This document shows, piece by piece, positions 11,101 to 22,600 of a DNA stretch of 60,000 nucleotides (position 1 is its first letter; each line of letters begins with the position of its first letter). Below the pieces are notes generated by a model. The model had not been told where the DNA came from. It was given only the letters and a program-made list of their open reading frames with translations, and did no database searches. This DNA is from Membranipora membranacea (Eukaryota > Bryozoa > Gymnolaemata > Cheilostomatida > Membraniporidae). The translations under genes were made by a program, and so were the position numbers. The DNA is taken from NCBI GenBank assembly GCA_914767715.1, contig OU612067.1:19289001-19349000 (forward strand). The letters run 5' to 3'.

Positions 11101-14100
11101 GTGTCTGTTCACTGCCAGCTCTAGAGAAGTTATCTGTAATAGGTAATAGTAGATTACAAACGTTACCTGATGATATAGGTATGATGAAGTCACTAAAGGT
11201 GTTAGATGTGTTAGGCTGTGATCTGACTCATTTACCTTCAAGGTGAGTAATGGTCTTATGATCAGATATATGAAGTAATATATAGGCAGGAAATTCACCC
11301 TGTCAGGATAGCCAGCATGGGTGTAGCTTACTTTATTCTGATTGCCAATATTGCATGCGTAGTCTAATGGCACTCCAAGACCAAAAGTCAATTTAAATCA
11401 AGACTACCACCAAGGCATAAAAAAGAATAAGTTCATTTACTATGATTTGATTTTGTACTAATAAACTCAACACTTACAGATAAACAACGATATAATTTGA
11501 TGAATAAGTAAAAGTAATAATATATATATATATATAATAATGTAGTGACCACAGTATACCATTCTTATAACAGTCAACCACTATAAATTCCCCACATTAT
11601 AAGTGGTGTTACATAATTTATGGTATTTATTAGATAGATTTTACATAATATTTGATGTGCGATTGGTAAACATCAGTATTTACATAGCATCACAATTTTA
11701 AAAAACTATCTCCAAGGCCAAATTTGAGGATCTGTGCTGTACTTTTATACACCACAAACGGCAATTTGGATCGAATCACACTATACAAACATAATCACCA
11801 TGCCTCAATTATCCATTCAGTTAGATAAATCACCAAATTCAATAAAAGTAGATGATTGCTTCCTGATATTCAGAGCTGACTGTTAGACATAAATAATTAA
11901 TTTTTCCTGCAGTATCGGTCAGCTGATCAGCATAGAGAGCTTGTATATCAGTTACAACAGGAGACTAACTACGATACCTGAGAGCTTAATCAGTATCAAT
12001 GCACTACATCAACTCGAATGTGGAGGTTGTGATGGGCTAACATCTCCACCTCTGAGCGTCTGTAAACTCGGCCTTGAAGCTATGAGAGAACACTTTTTTC
12101 TGAAAGGTAAATTTATCAATCAAACTTTTGACGGGATTCATCAGCTCAAGCTTAAAATTTTGTTTGAAAAATTGCGACAAAAATTAACGAATCATCGCTA
12201 TCAATGGGTTTAAAAACTTGAAAGATTAAACTTGTGATGAACGTAGCTTTCCAATAACACTATATGACAACTGATATTTGATTGGAGAGATTATCTTTAT
12301 TTAATATATTAATATGTTTATTATCTAGCAGTGTGGCAACCTAGTAATAATTTGTTGAAAATCGGTGAATAACCTTTTGATATAAAAAATGACAAAATAA
12401 GATAGGCTTCTTTGGAGTCGTGATCTACTCATTCAATAAAAGGTGTATCCAACAATAATCTGCCACAAATGCGAGCAGGACTGACACTACATACACATCA
12501 AGTTTTTACAAGGACATCATAAGGTGTACTCTTGAGTTTTGGCATCTACTTGTGTTCCTCTCTTTTAGTCTGGTACAGGCATACATTGGAACCAAAGATT
12601 GACGCAATTCCATATATAGATGAGGAACAACTGACTCAGATCTCATTGTCAGAGTTGACAGCTGTCACTAAAGGGCTTGACATAACACACATGTATATCA
12701 GTGGTTATATCCCACAAAATCTACACCAGATTGCCCCTAAACTGAAACAGCTCAGACTGAATGTGATACCGATAGAAGATCAACTAATGAGGTTGGTTTT
12801 ACCATTATTATCATCACAATCAGTTTATAGAAAAAGCAGAGGCACATGTCAGTTTGGTAGTGTAGAGCATGACTTAGTCCTTGACTTGTAATTAGTCAAT
12901 TGCTCATTATTCATTATTGGAGAGGTATACACCCAAGGGTGCTGGGGGATGGAACAATCAACCTTGAAAGTTCTCCAAATGGGACTCGAACCCACAACTC
13001 CTGCCGCACTAATCGCCTGGCTGTGAAAAGCAAGCGCTAACCAATTGCGCATCTCACAATCATCAAAAAATAATGGCCCCAATTAGATAGCCTGCTATTC
13101 ACTACTCAGATTTGTGTTGTCTCATCTAACAGCACATACCAAACCACTGTTGCCACCCTATGAAACACAGCGTACTCGTTAGGGTTATTGGCCTCACATA
13201 GCTCATTGCTGGAATCCCTGAAAGTTAATTCATTACCATGCCCTTACACATGGCAGTCATATCTCAAATAATTACTCACGTATTATTTGGTATGTATATC
13301 GCTATAGTAGCTCACTGACATATCTGGAGATGTTGGATGTGTCCTGGAACAGTAAAGTAGACACTTTACCTGACTGGATATGTCAGATAAGATCACTTAA
13401 GGAGTTATATGTTCGAGATAATGAACTCAGCAAACTACCAGACTCGTGAGTGATGCAATCAGTTTATGTATGGAATATGATGAAGAAACCAGTTTTTCCT
13501 ACAATACACTATATTTATGCCTTCACCACATTTACATGTGTGTGATAACATTTTAATTAGCAGGTAGATCCTAGGATAAGAAGCCATGATCACTTGTGTG
13601 CAGGCTGGTCAGCACCATAATGAAATAAAAAGTGTATAACTTGTTCTAGTGCTATCTAGACTAATCAATATTTCCACCGTATTACAGGATTAACTCACTA
13701 AAAAACCTGGAGAAATTGGATATATCAGGCAATAACGTGGAGACATTACCTGAATGGTGAGCACTTTTACATGTTTTTATATATACATATATATATATAT
13801 ATATTTGGAGCCGATTATATATATTCACTACTAAAGATTCACCATATATGATAAGTAGTGAATCTTTGAGGCCTCTAAACTTATGATTGAATGTTTGTGA
13901 CTCTCAATGTTATGAAAATAAAAGGTTTCTTGTTTTAATTTCCAATTCCGTCTGCATTAAGGGTAATATAAATCTGCGATTCCTTGTTGACCCAGAATTA
14001 GCTTAACCTTCATACTGATGATTCAGAATATTGCTTGACATTCCCTTATCAAAATTTGATGCTCCACCAAATAGATCTAAATGACAACAAAGATTTCACC

Positions 14101-17100
14101 AAATTTCTGTTCCCATCGGTATATCAGCATCAGCTTGATGAAGAAGCTAGAGAAGCTAGTTGTATCTCGTAATCAGATTCAAACACTGCCTGAGGGGATA
14201 ACAGAGATGATATCACTAAAAGAGTTATCTGTATGGAGGTGTAAACTCAGAGAAATACCAGACTGGTGAGTGAATAAAGACTAGTATGAGAAGGTAGTGT
14301 GATACTAGTTTGTTCATATAGCCAGTGTTCACGTATGTTTACACTAAGTCACTATTATTTCACTTCAAACTTCATCTGTATGAGAAAATGGTAACTGTTT
14401 GATTGTATTGTCCTGCATAGAGATATGAAATAGGAATATGTGAGCAAATTTGAATATCGTGCATATCGACCAATATCGATCAATATGGGATTACATATAC
14501 ATATATATATATATATCAGTGGCGTATATTAGCAATCGCGGCCCACGGAATGCCGTGAATGGCTGAATAGCTCAGTGTGTAGAGCTACTGCCTACTTACA
14601 TGCTGTAAAATTTCAAAAGTGGAGCCTTGGGCACATTACGTAAAATTCCTGCTGTCAAATGAATTTATGGTTTTTAATATATTAGCTTTCATGGTTAGGT
14701 GCAGTAATGCTTACATTCAAAGTTATGTTATTTTACTTGCAGCATTGGACAGCTGACCAATCTCATCAAACTGGATGTCCGATACAATGACAAGCTAACC
14801 AGCATTCCTGAGAGTCTGTACAGTGTTAGTACATTACAAGAAGTCCTGTGTGATGGCTGTCATACACTAACCTCTCCACCTCTGGCTGTCTGCAACCTCG
14901 GAGTTAAAGCTGTGAGAAAGTACTTATTTGATCTCCGTGTGGAACGAGGAAGTAACCAACTGCTTTTTCCTGTCACAGTAATCGGAAAGAGGAAGGCAGG
15001 TAAAACTAGCCTTGTTCAAAGTGTCCAACAGAACAAAAGAGTGCTGACACAGCGTGAATCTTCTGAAGAAGGTCTGGTTGATGCTGCCACCAAAGTATTC
15101 AAAGTATGTGAAGCTGATGTAGATAAGACAACGAAACTGATATTTACTGACTTTGGGGGACACACAATGTACCACTTTTCTTATCAGCTGACCTTCAAGA
15201 CTCAGTGTGTGCCACTGCTGGTAATAGACATAGCTGAGTTTGACAGGTTGGCTGATAAGAATGGTGAGGAGTCAGCTTGTGAAGAGCTATGTCTAACATG
15301 GCTAGCTCATCTGTATATCTCATCACCAGGTCTCAACCGACCAGTAGTAGTCCTCACTCATCGTGACAAACTTAGTGATGAATGTTTCACCCGCCGAGAA
15401 CAGCAACTCATTGAGGTCACTGAAAGGTTACGACAGCACATCATTGAAGCTGAGAGAAGTGTATCCCCAACACTAAGCCCTGTTTTTACTATGACTACCT
15501 TTAGTGATACCTCGGAACCCTTCATAGGACACATTGACATTCTTGATTTATCAGACACATCTGATCTGACTGACATTAGTGACTTGAAGGATGCCCTCCT
15601 CATTGCTGGCTCAGAGCTGATCACAGAGATCCCAGGAATATGGTATCTAATGCTTATCAGAATCACTGAACGAGTTGACCAACCGTTCATTCACCTGTCA
15701 GAAATAGATAAAGAGTTTCCTGATGACAAAGAGCATGTGACCCTTCAATATCTCCACGAAACAGGATGTATCATGTGGTTTGGGAAAATAGACAAACTTT
15801 CAAACTACATATTCCATCATTCAGAGGTTTTGACAGGTCTCATAGAAATCCTATACAGTCATACCCTAGATGATACCTGGAGCAAACGCCTGAACCTCTT
15901 TTCTCCTTTCACCTCTGATGGGAAGAAGATAGATAAAAGGAAATACACTGCTATGATTGACAACTTCAACGCGACAGGAGTAATAGAGGCTTCTTTGCTC
16001 CTAAATCTGCTGGAAAAGGAATCTACAATCCCAGCTGATATCTCAGTAGAAATCCTGAAGACATTTCACCTCATTCATCTATGTGGACCAACATCTGATT
16101 TAAGTCATGAGAAATACATCGTACCATATTTTGCGAAGGAAGAGATAAAAGCGCCTGAGGTCTTTGATAGTCTGATCCCACTGAAGGTAGATCTATGGCT
16201 ACGAGGTCTCCCTATTCCGGGCTACGTCTTCTCCCTCATTACAGCAGCCTACCTGGACATAAACTCAGACCCCTACAACTACCCTGAGGTTGGTAAGAAC
16301 GGTGTAACAGTGACCAACCACACGAACAAAAGTGTCAAATATCTTCTACATGATGCTACAGAAAAGCGTCTCTCCCTGATTACTCTCGCACCCCTGAGGA
16401 GAATCGGTGATGCATGGTGTGATCATCTCGCCTCACTCCGACAGCTCATCTCAGAACTGCGTTCAGTTTGGAAAGCAGTTCGCTATCAGAATGTCTTCGT
16501 TTGCTCCCATTGCTTACTCTCAAATAAGCCAACTCCAACTACTGCTGTCGATCCTGATTGGTTTCAGCCAGAAAACCTGGATGGAGATCTAGATGTTTGC
16601 TATACGGGAAAGGAGACTCGTGTATGCAAAGCTACAGCTGCCATCACGGAAAGTGAAACCGTTCCAACACCACTGATTTCTCCGTGTGAGTAATATCTCA
16701 AAGACAGCCAAACAGCTGCTCCTCTTTCCGCTCTGCAAAAACTGTTGCTAGAAATACGAACCTAATTGTCAATAAACAACCATAAGCCCATGATGTGATC
16801 AAATGTCACTTTCTCTCTGCAACCCCGCTTCATTCCATTGTGTTTATCAGACAGTTGATTGTTAGGCATCATTTCAATGGAGGCTTTAGATTATTTTGTT
16901 TTATCTGCAGGTTCTGACATATCTGAAACTGGATATGATGTGCTAAACGCTTACATCTCAAACCTCCGAGTTCTGTCTAGTAAGTTGTTTTACACCAATC
17001 TTTCAAGTGTAATCCGGATAATTGTAAATAATTTGGTTTGTCATATGTTACGACGACTTTGTTCTCAGAACTGTCTGTGCTGATCTTCAATTACTATCTG

Positions 17101-18148
17101 AATCGATGAAAATACCCATCATTGATCGAGGTGTATAATATTCATCTTTATTTTCTCATAGATGAGTCAAAGATTCTGAAGGAGCTCATAGAGAAACATC
17201 CACTCGACACAAAGGACATCAAGCTGCTGTTTGACCACAGTGATCAGTATATAATACCACATCAGGAAACTCATGTGAAGAGATGTGGATTAGTTCTGTT
17301 CAACTCTGACAACAGAGAGGGGGCCGCAAAAGAAGCTAATGCTATGAGTGAGAGCCTCACCAAATCTGGAATTCAGACTAAGACAGTGGAATGGAAGCGG
17401 GACTATGATCTGTTTGCTGAAATCCATGATGAGCTGACTGGGCTGATTTCTGATGGACTATCACTGCTCATCGTCTCAATCATGTCACATGGTACAGCTG
17501 GAATTCTGACCGGAATCAACGACTCCAAAATAGCTATTTCTGATGTGCTGAAGACGTTAAGAGTCAAGCTACCTAAACATATCCCTCTGGTAAGTTGTAT
17601 CCCCACTGAATTTCCTAGACCAGTTTTCGGAGGCTGCATTTTTCTATAGATATTTGATCATAATATTGTGTGTTTTGCAGTTATTACGGCAAACCTTATG
17701 AAATTGATAATTAAGGAGTAAATCCTTCAATCTTTTGCAGATTCTCATAGTGCAGGCTTGTCAAGCCTATTCCGATTCGGGATCTCAGAGTCATATAGAC
17801 GCTGGCCGCGCAGAACCACCTAAGTCTTATGTAGTTCTGGAGAGGCCTCATACTCTGTTACTGATGTCATCAGTTGTTGGAGGGATGGCTGTAAGAGGAG
17901 CGTTCACAGGGGCCATGGCTAGACAGTTCGCTAAGGCTAATGGGAAGATAACTATAAACGATATGGTGACTAATGCAGTCGTCGACATGAAGAAGAATGA
18001 ACCAGATGAGTACAATCAGTCCCCAGAATCAAGGAACACTCTACAGAAGAGTCTGATCCTCCCACCAGGTATAGATACACCAGATTCACAGCAACACAGT
18101 GAGGGAACATCTAAGGAAAGCCTCCTGGAGAAACTCTTAGGCAAATGA
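8127..18148 (+). CDS. LRR-Roc-COR-caspase multidomain protein (17 exons)
   Basis: Exons: 8127-8229, 8837-9065, 9417-9557, 9694-9834, 9971-10111, 10348-10488, 10726-10866, 11102-11242, 11913-12106, 12569-12791, 13308-13445, 13688-13756, 14128-14265, 14743-16685, 16911-16979, 17162-17589, 17741-18148. All have AG/GT borders and compatible phases and join into one frame of about 1595 residues ending in TGA. The start ATG has A at -3 and G at +4 and is followed by a basic KRRR stretch. Domains: LRR module A (about 60-457), LRR module B (458-700), Roc GTPase with P-loop GKRKAGKT near 728-735 and a DFGGH switch, COR-like region (about 900-1290), caspase fold (about 1355-1580) with His near 1427 and Cys near 1467. 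Known: Roc-COR proteins are GTP-regulated dimerising switches and caspases are cysteine proteases. Inferred: a self-contained sensor-protease. No signal peptide or membrane segment is seen, so it is probably cytosolic. Splicing is unproven. Confidence 0.85.
8837..9065 (+). CDS. N-terminal cap exon of LRR module A
   Basis: Second exon of the LRR-Roc-COR-caspase gene. It encodes a block with LTQISLSDLTAAIDGLDITH followed by an LRR-like KQLRLRQI segment. A clear paralogous exon is at 12569-12791 (LTQISLSELTAVTKGLDITH), opening module B. Both exons start at the same phase and end at the same phase, so the whole module could be duplicated without breaking the frame. Confidence 0.75.
9351..10140 (+). 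repeat. Three near-identical 277-bp intron-exon units carrying LRR exons
   Basis: The intron start motif AAGCCCATTAGTTATATGTG is at 9351, 9628 and 9905, a period of exactly 277 bases. Each unit carries one 141-nt exon (9417, 9694, 9971) coding two LRRs in 47 residues. Intron and exon are nearly identical among units, indicating very recent tandem duplication. The exons are phase-symmetric, so copy number can change without frameshift. Confidence 0.9.
10140..11262 (+). repeat. Second tandem array: three intron-exon units of about 377 bp carrying LRR exons
   Basis: Exons 10348-10488, 10726-10866 and 11102-11242 are 378 and 376 bases apart and share long intron segments such as GATAATTTGGATAAAATGCAG and GAAAATATTGATGACAGAAATT. 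The exons are homologous to those of the 277-bp array but more divergent, so this is an older expansion of the same two-LRR exon. Confidence 0.88.
11913..12106 (+). CDS. C-terminal cap exon of LRR module A
   Basis: It encodes IGQLISIESLYISYN, an LRR, then LTSPPLSVCKLGLEAMREHF. The matching start of exon 14743-16685 reads IGQLTNLIKLDVRYN and LTSPPLAVCNLGVKAVRKYL, leading straight into the Roc domain. Here the exon ends after FFLK and splices in phase to the cap exon of module B. Module A therefore has the linker that normally enters the GTPase but no GTPase of its own. Confidence 0.75.
12880..13065 (-). mobile_element. tRNA-derived SINE fragment in an LRR intron
   Basis: Read on the minus strand, a D-arm-like GCGCAATTGGTTAGCGC (A box) is followed about 40 bases later by GTGGGTTCGAGTCCCAT (B box and T arm). 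The acceptor ends do not pair, and sequence continues beyond the T arm without a clean CCA side, so this is not a functional tRNA. It is most simply the head of a tRNA-derived SINE. The outer limits are approximate. Confidence 0.6.
13308..14265 (+). CDS. LRR exons of module B
   Basis: Three exons (13308-13445, 13688-13756, 14128-14265) continue the LRR run of the LRR-Roc-COR-caspase gene. The first and third code two LRRs each. The middle exon is 69 nt and codes exactly one 23-residue LRR (LEKLDISGNNVETLPEW), supporting growth by units of one or two repeats. All are in the same phase as the module A exons but clearly divergent from them. Confidence 0.8.
14517..14592 (+). mobile_element. 5' fragment of the hAT-like element with tRNA-like head
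   Basis: It begins CAGTGGCGTATATTAGCAAT and runs into GGCTGAATAGCTCAGTGTGT, matching the first part of the 384-bp element at 51339. Similarity fades after about 75 bases and no right terminal repeat follows, so this is a truncated copy. It sits in the intron before the Roc-COR exon. Confidence 0.75.
14743..16685 (+). CDS. Roc-COR exon of the LRR-Roc-COR-caspase gene
   Basis: This 1943-nt exon codes the last LRRs, then a Roc GTPase and a COR-like region without introns. Visible GTPase motifs are the P-loop GKRKAGKTS near residue 728, the DxxG-type FTDFGGH, and LTHRDKL at the base-recognition position. COR-like features are LQYLHETGCIMWFG followed by HHSEVLTGLIEILYS, and later LKVDLWLRGLPIPGYVFSLI. 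It ends in phase 1 at a GTGAGT donor; reading through that donor gives a stop within a few codons, so the long open frame is not a complete protein. Confidence 0.85.
16911..18148 (+). CDS. Linker and caspase-fold protease exons (C-terminal)
   Basis: Exon 16911-16979 and the start of 17162-17589 give a helical linker. The rest of 17162-17589 and 17741-18148 form a caspase-like domain: strand CGLVLFNSDNREGAAKEANA, the SIMSHGTAG box with the presumed catalytic His, the VQACQ box with the presumed Cys, then SSVVGGMAVRGAFTGAMARQ. By alignment to caspases, the Arg in NREGAAKEA, the Gln in QAC and the Arg in MAVR fall where the S1 pocket residues that select Asp are found. No separate p20/p10 linker is obvious. 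Activity and specificity are inferred. Confidence 0.82.
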
Positions 18149-19533
18149 GTTTTCAAGTTATTTCTGGTCCATGCAAGTGACCTTTCACAGACTTTCCATG
18201 TGGAAGTATTCTATAAACCATCATTCAGGTCAAGATATACAATCATCTCGTAAGATTGATCAGTTCCACAAATCAACCTGATCATTCTCGCTGTGTTCAG
18301 ATGTTACGTCTGTAGCGTATCAGCATAGTGACTGGTGAAGTCATTTTCAGTAAATTCGTTGCATGTTTGACTCAGGCAAGACTATGAGTTTTATGTAAAT
18401 GTGGCTGATCACATTTAACACTTTCAGATATTGGTAGATCATTAATTCTGAATCCATGTTTGAAGATGATTTGGATAGCTAGAATTATTTTTTGTTGACA
18501 TTTACTTTTGTACTTTTGTATAACTTGAGACTTGAACATAAGTTTACATCTGGTAATCGCGCCTGCAACTTAATGGTTCTGTTCCATGCCACTGCTGACC
18601 GAGAGTTTTTTATTTCTTATATTCTTCATTTACAAGTTTATGCTGTATTTTAATATAGAGAGGGATGATTTCTTGTGACGAGTCTTCAGTGTTGGTTGTA
18701 TTTGAATCTATAGCTGTTTATTAATTAGTTTGTGATTCACTGGTATAGCGTGTCCTTGGAATTTCCTACATTAAAAAATTATATTCAACAATGCCACTAA
18801 ATTGTCGGGTCTTGTGACATCCAATACTAGCTTTAGTTTCTGTGGATTGTTAGTCAATGTTATCAGGTATTGCCTAAATCTTATCAAGGAGGTAAAGACA
18901 GTCTTTAACTCCTTGATATTATCATGTAAATTTCACCAGTAAAGTGAGAGGTGAAGAGGCATAGGTTCCCTGAAGGAAACTATTGGGCTGATCACGTTTT
19001 AACTTGTAGGTCACCCTACGGTGTAACAGCAAGAAATGCTGTCCAGTGGTTCAGAGAGAGTTGCGATATCAAAGGGATGCTGCTCTGCGAACATTTCAAT
19101 GCTCACAGAGATCAGACTTAACTACATGAGCCCTCACACTAGAGTAGCATATCACTTCAGTTGACATTTAGAAACTAGTTCAACATTCGAATACTTGGTA
19201 TTAATTTACAATCGCTTGACTTAATATCATATCACTCAATCAATCAAAAGTGGCAGAAAAACAGACAATTTTCAAAGAAAACTTCTAACCATAGTAGTAA
19301 TATTTCATCATCTGATAAAACAATATGCAGGGGTAGATAACTTGTAAACGAGATCAATTTGGATAAAATTAATATGGTATAAATGTCACATAATATAGAA
19401 TTGTCAAAACATTCACATCCAGTTCACACAGACACTCCATCAGAACAAATCATATATGAAACTAGTTTTAGTTCTCAGACTACATTAGAAAACACATTTA
19501 TATATTAATATAGAATTATGAACTATTATTTCA
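18149..19533. other. Intergenic region between convergent genes
   Basis: This 1.4-kb stretch separates the stop codons of two tail-to-tail genes and should contain both 3' UTRs. I found no convincing coding exon and no consensus AATAAA near either stop. The one clear structure is the hairpin at 18883-18917. Confidence 0.6.
18883..18917. repeat. 35-bp near-perfect palindrome
   Basis: ATCAAGGAGGTAAAGAC and GTCTTTAACTCCTTGAT pair with one mismatch around a single central base. It lies in the convergent intergenic region, about 0.7 kb past the caspase gene stop. It could form a hairpin in a 3' UTR or be a small foldback relic. Confidence 0.7.
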
Positions 19534-19666
19534 TCATGACGATTTTTTACTCCTAGCCAGTAATTTACTCCCATATTCTTTTCTGCGAGCCTGTACATCT
19601 ACTTTCTGTGCCTCTCTGGCTTTATAAGCTCTCTTCTGTTTTACTTCTTCTAACTGACCATACAAT
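19534..19666 (-). CDS. CEP295: Terminal exon with ALMS motif
   Basis: This 133-nt exon codes LYGQLEEVKQKRAYKAREAQ, then VDVQARRKEYGSKLLARSKK and a stop. The arrangement (LY.QL.EV followed by a basic helix with an R-x-x-x-[YF] core) matches the C-terminal ALMS motif shared by ALMS1 and CEP295 family proteins, associated with centrosome targeting. The preceding exon (20849-20741) supplies the basic lead-in RKKQKKEMTERTKR. Confidence 0.82.
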
Positions 19667-22600
19667 CTGTGTATAAGATAAATAGTAAGTGAATAATAGC
19701 CTGTGTCCCACACTACAAAGTGGTGGAGGTGGGAGGAGTCCCTATGTACTTACATCAATCAGAATTTCCAAATTGGTTTAGAACGTCATTTTCTCAAACC
19801 AAGAATGATTGAGTTGCAGCCAACAGGACATGAGAGCAGAGGATCTTTGTAACAGTGCGGTAAGATATGACAGTTTTTTCACAATCTGCTTTCAGATAAT
19901 AACCCCTTGGGAGTTACCTCATCTCAGTGGCAGACAATGTCATCTATGTTCTGTTATATAACATGAGGCCACTCCAAATTAATACCTTGATCTAGATGAC
20001 AGTATGAGGATTTGTAGGTGGAGGGAGGTGTTTTTTTATTTTATATTTTAGCCCTACAAAACAGCTGGAATTAAAATAGTTTTTTTTATTTTATCTATCT
20101 ACCCTGAACTCAAGTGGCTGAAAATTCTATTTTATTTTCTCTCTCCAACTCACATGCACGAATCTTAAATGGTTGAGTTTGCCACATCATGAGTGTTTGA
20201 TAATGTAATGCCACAAACTCACATTGCAAGCCATCAAAGTCTAGTATAAGGCATATATGATATAAACTTTTGATATAACCATGTGCTTGCTATCACAATA
20301 TTTGTATACAAATAAGTAGCCAATGACCCAAGAGTAGCAAGCCACGCCTCCTACCCTGAGTAAGTCTAATTTTAATATTTGTAAAATCCACGATGGACAA
20401 TAAAGGAGGGAGACAAAATTGCAGAGAAAGTTTTCATAATATATTTCTTGTTCTCTTCATCCATATTGAGTCACCACTCACCATAGGTAATAAAATTATA
20501 TATCATGCATACCATGTGCATACATATAGGGAATTTACAGGCGTTTAGGGGTATGTGTTTTATATTTTACTTGGTCAATTGACCAGGAGGTAAAATATTT
20601 TATTTTTTTATTACTATTTCCATCTGGCGGTATTTTGATTTGATCAGGGCTCTGACAAGGCGGTGGGCGTTCATCTAGATCAAGGAATTAATTTGGATTG
20701 GCCTGATTATGCAAAAACTACTCAGAAAATCATAACTGACCTTTTAGTTCTCTCAGTCATCTCTTTCTTTTGTTTCTTTCTCGCAGCAGAATCTAAAGTT
20801 CTCACAGAAGTCTTCGGTCTGACATCTGGGTCGGCTCTAGTCTGTGCTTCTGCTATAAAGTTATATAAATAGTTATAAGTGTTGTTGGCTATAACTCAAT
20901 ATTGTTATTGCGTGGCTCATAATATTTATGATTTATTATTTATGACCAATAACCACACATTAAAAACTTCTGCAATATATAGAAGCCTATTTGATATTGG
21001 AGCATACTACATAGGATATGATTGTGACCAGCATGAGAATTAGAACAGTTACGCACAACAGATGATCATGATCATCAAAATTCTAGCTACCTTCCATTTA
21101 TTATTATATATATAAACACATATAGAAATACAATTTCCAGTATCCTTATAATTCAATATACATAGATGAAGCCGGAAGTCATGAACAAACCTGTCAAAGG
21201 CTCCTCCTCGATCCACTGTAGTCCAGGTACAGCTGACAGCACCTCACCTACATTCTCAGCCTGTTCATCATCACCACTACCTGCAGTCTGTGGTTCCTCT
21301 ACTAATGTTAGATTGGATTCGTCAGGTATAGTGCTGGCGAATGTGATCTCAGGTTCTTCTAATAGACCAGTAGAATGTTCTGTGTCCTGAAATGTAATGA
21401 CATGAAACCGGTAAGAATGCAGTATAAAGGTATGAATATGAAGGTATTTGCTGAAGTTATACTATTTTATTTCCATCTTAAAACTGAACAGTTTGTTGTA
21501 TTTTCCTTCGCAGCTTTCCTCAGTGGAAACTTAGGGGGATTTATCAAACAATGAGATAGTTGACAGATCACAAAACTACAAGCGATTGCCGAGTGATAAA
21601 ATACAATGCAAGTATATTACATACACCCTGGTCGGTCTCGACCAGCTTTGTTTGGATGATGCTAAGACAGGCTATATACACTCTAAGTTTATACAAACAT
21701 AGTACATATAGAACAGCACCTGTAATGGTTTTTGAGGAGTACTACTTGAAGGTCTACTACTGATAGTTATCTTCATAGGAGTAGATTGCGAGATATCAGC
21801 ATCACCAAGCAACATATCATCTACAAAATAATCATACCTTCTCATGTCATACCAACTTATCAAGCCAAAAGGAATTTAGAATATAGGAATTCGGAATTTG
21901 ATATATCAATGTTGTTCAAAACTTGCTCAATCATTTTCCAGGTCTGAAATGATACATGATACAGATGACCTTTGATCTCTACTACAGTATGGATAATTAG
22001 AGGATAACTGGCAGCTTTTTCGAGGCTATAAAGAGCATTTAGTCAGGAAGCAGCCCCCACTTTCACTTCTACCAAATGACTGGGGTTTAATTGTGCTTAA
22101 TGTAAGGAGTTTTTGGAGCTGATCACAATGGTGGCACAATATGCAGCTGTTATTGACCTTACATGGCCAATTGCTGCGAAAATAATATTTGTGTTTGACT
22201 ACTCCTACTGTAATAAAAGCTATTCAAAAAGAAGGTCATGTCTCCTCTAAATACCCCCCCCCCCCCCACCCCCACCGCAGTTTGTCACACTGATCGGCGG
22301 TGTCTTTGGAGAGCCTTATAGTAATAATAAACACCTACCGACAGAAAATCTAGTCTCTTCCTGGGCTGCTGCTAATGTTTTCATAGGTGATCCAAAGGAA
22401 TCTGAAATCATAAAAATATATATGTTCTGCCATGAGAGGAACAAATGACAATGGTTGATCACAATTGACACAGTTTAATTAACAGGATATACCCACCCTT
22501 GGAAAAGGTTTTCATTGAATAAGACAAGCTGATTAAGATGTTTATTTACTGTTATATCTGTGTGGTGTTACAATGTATATTTTTGTGCCGCGTGTAATCA

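Noticed and set aside
12961-13040. Possible tRNA gene on the minus strand
   Set aside because: A and B boxes are present but the acceptor stem does not pair; better explained as a SINE head.
15358-15690. 110-codon minus-strand frame
   Set aside because: Shadow of the Roc-COR exon on the other strand.
20663-20872. 69-codon plus-strand frame
   Set aside because: It overlaps antisense to the CEP295 exon 20849-20741, which fits the phase-consistent gene model.
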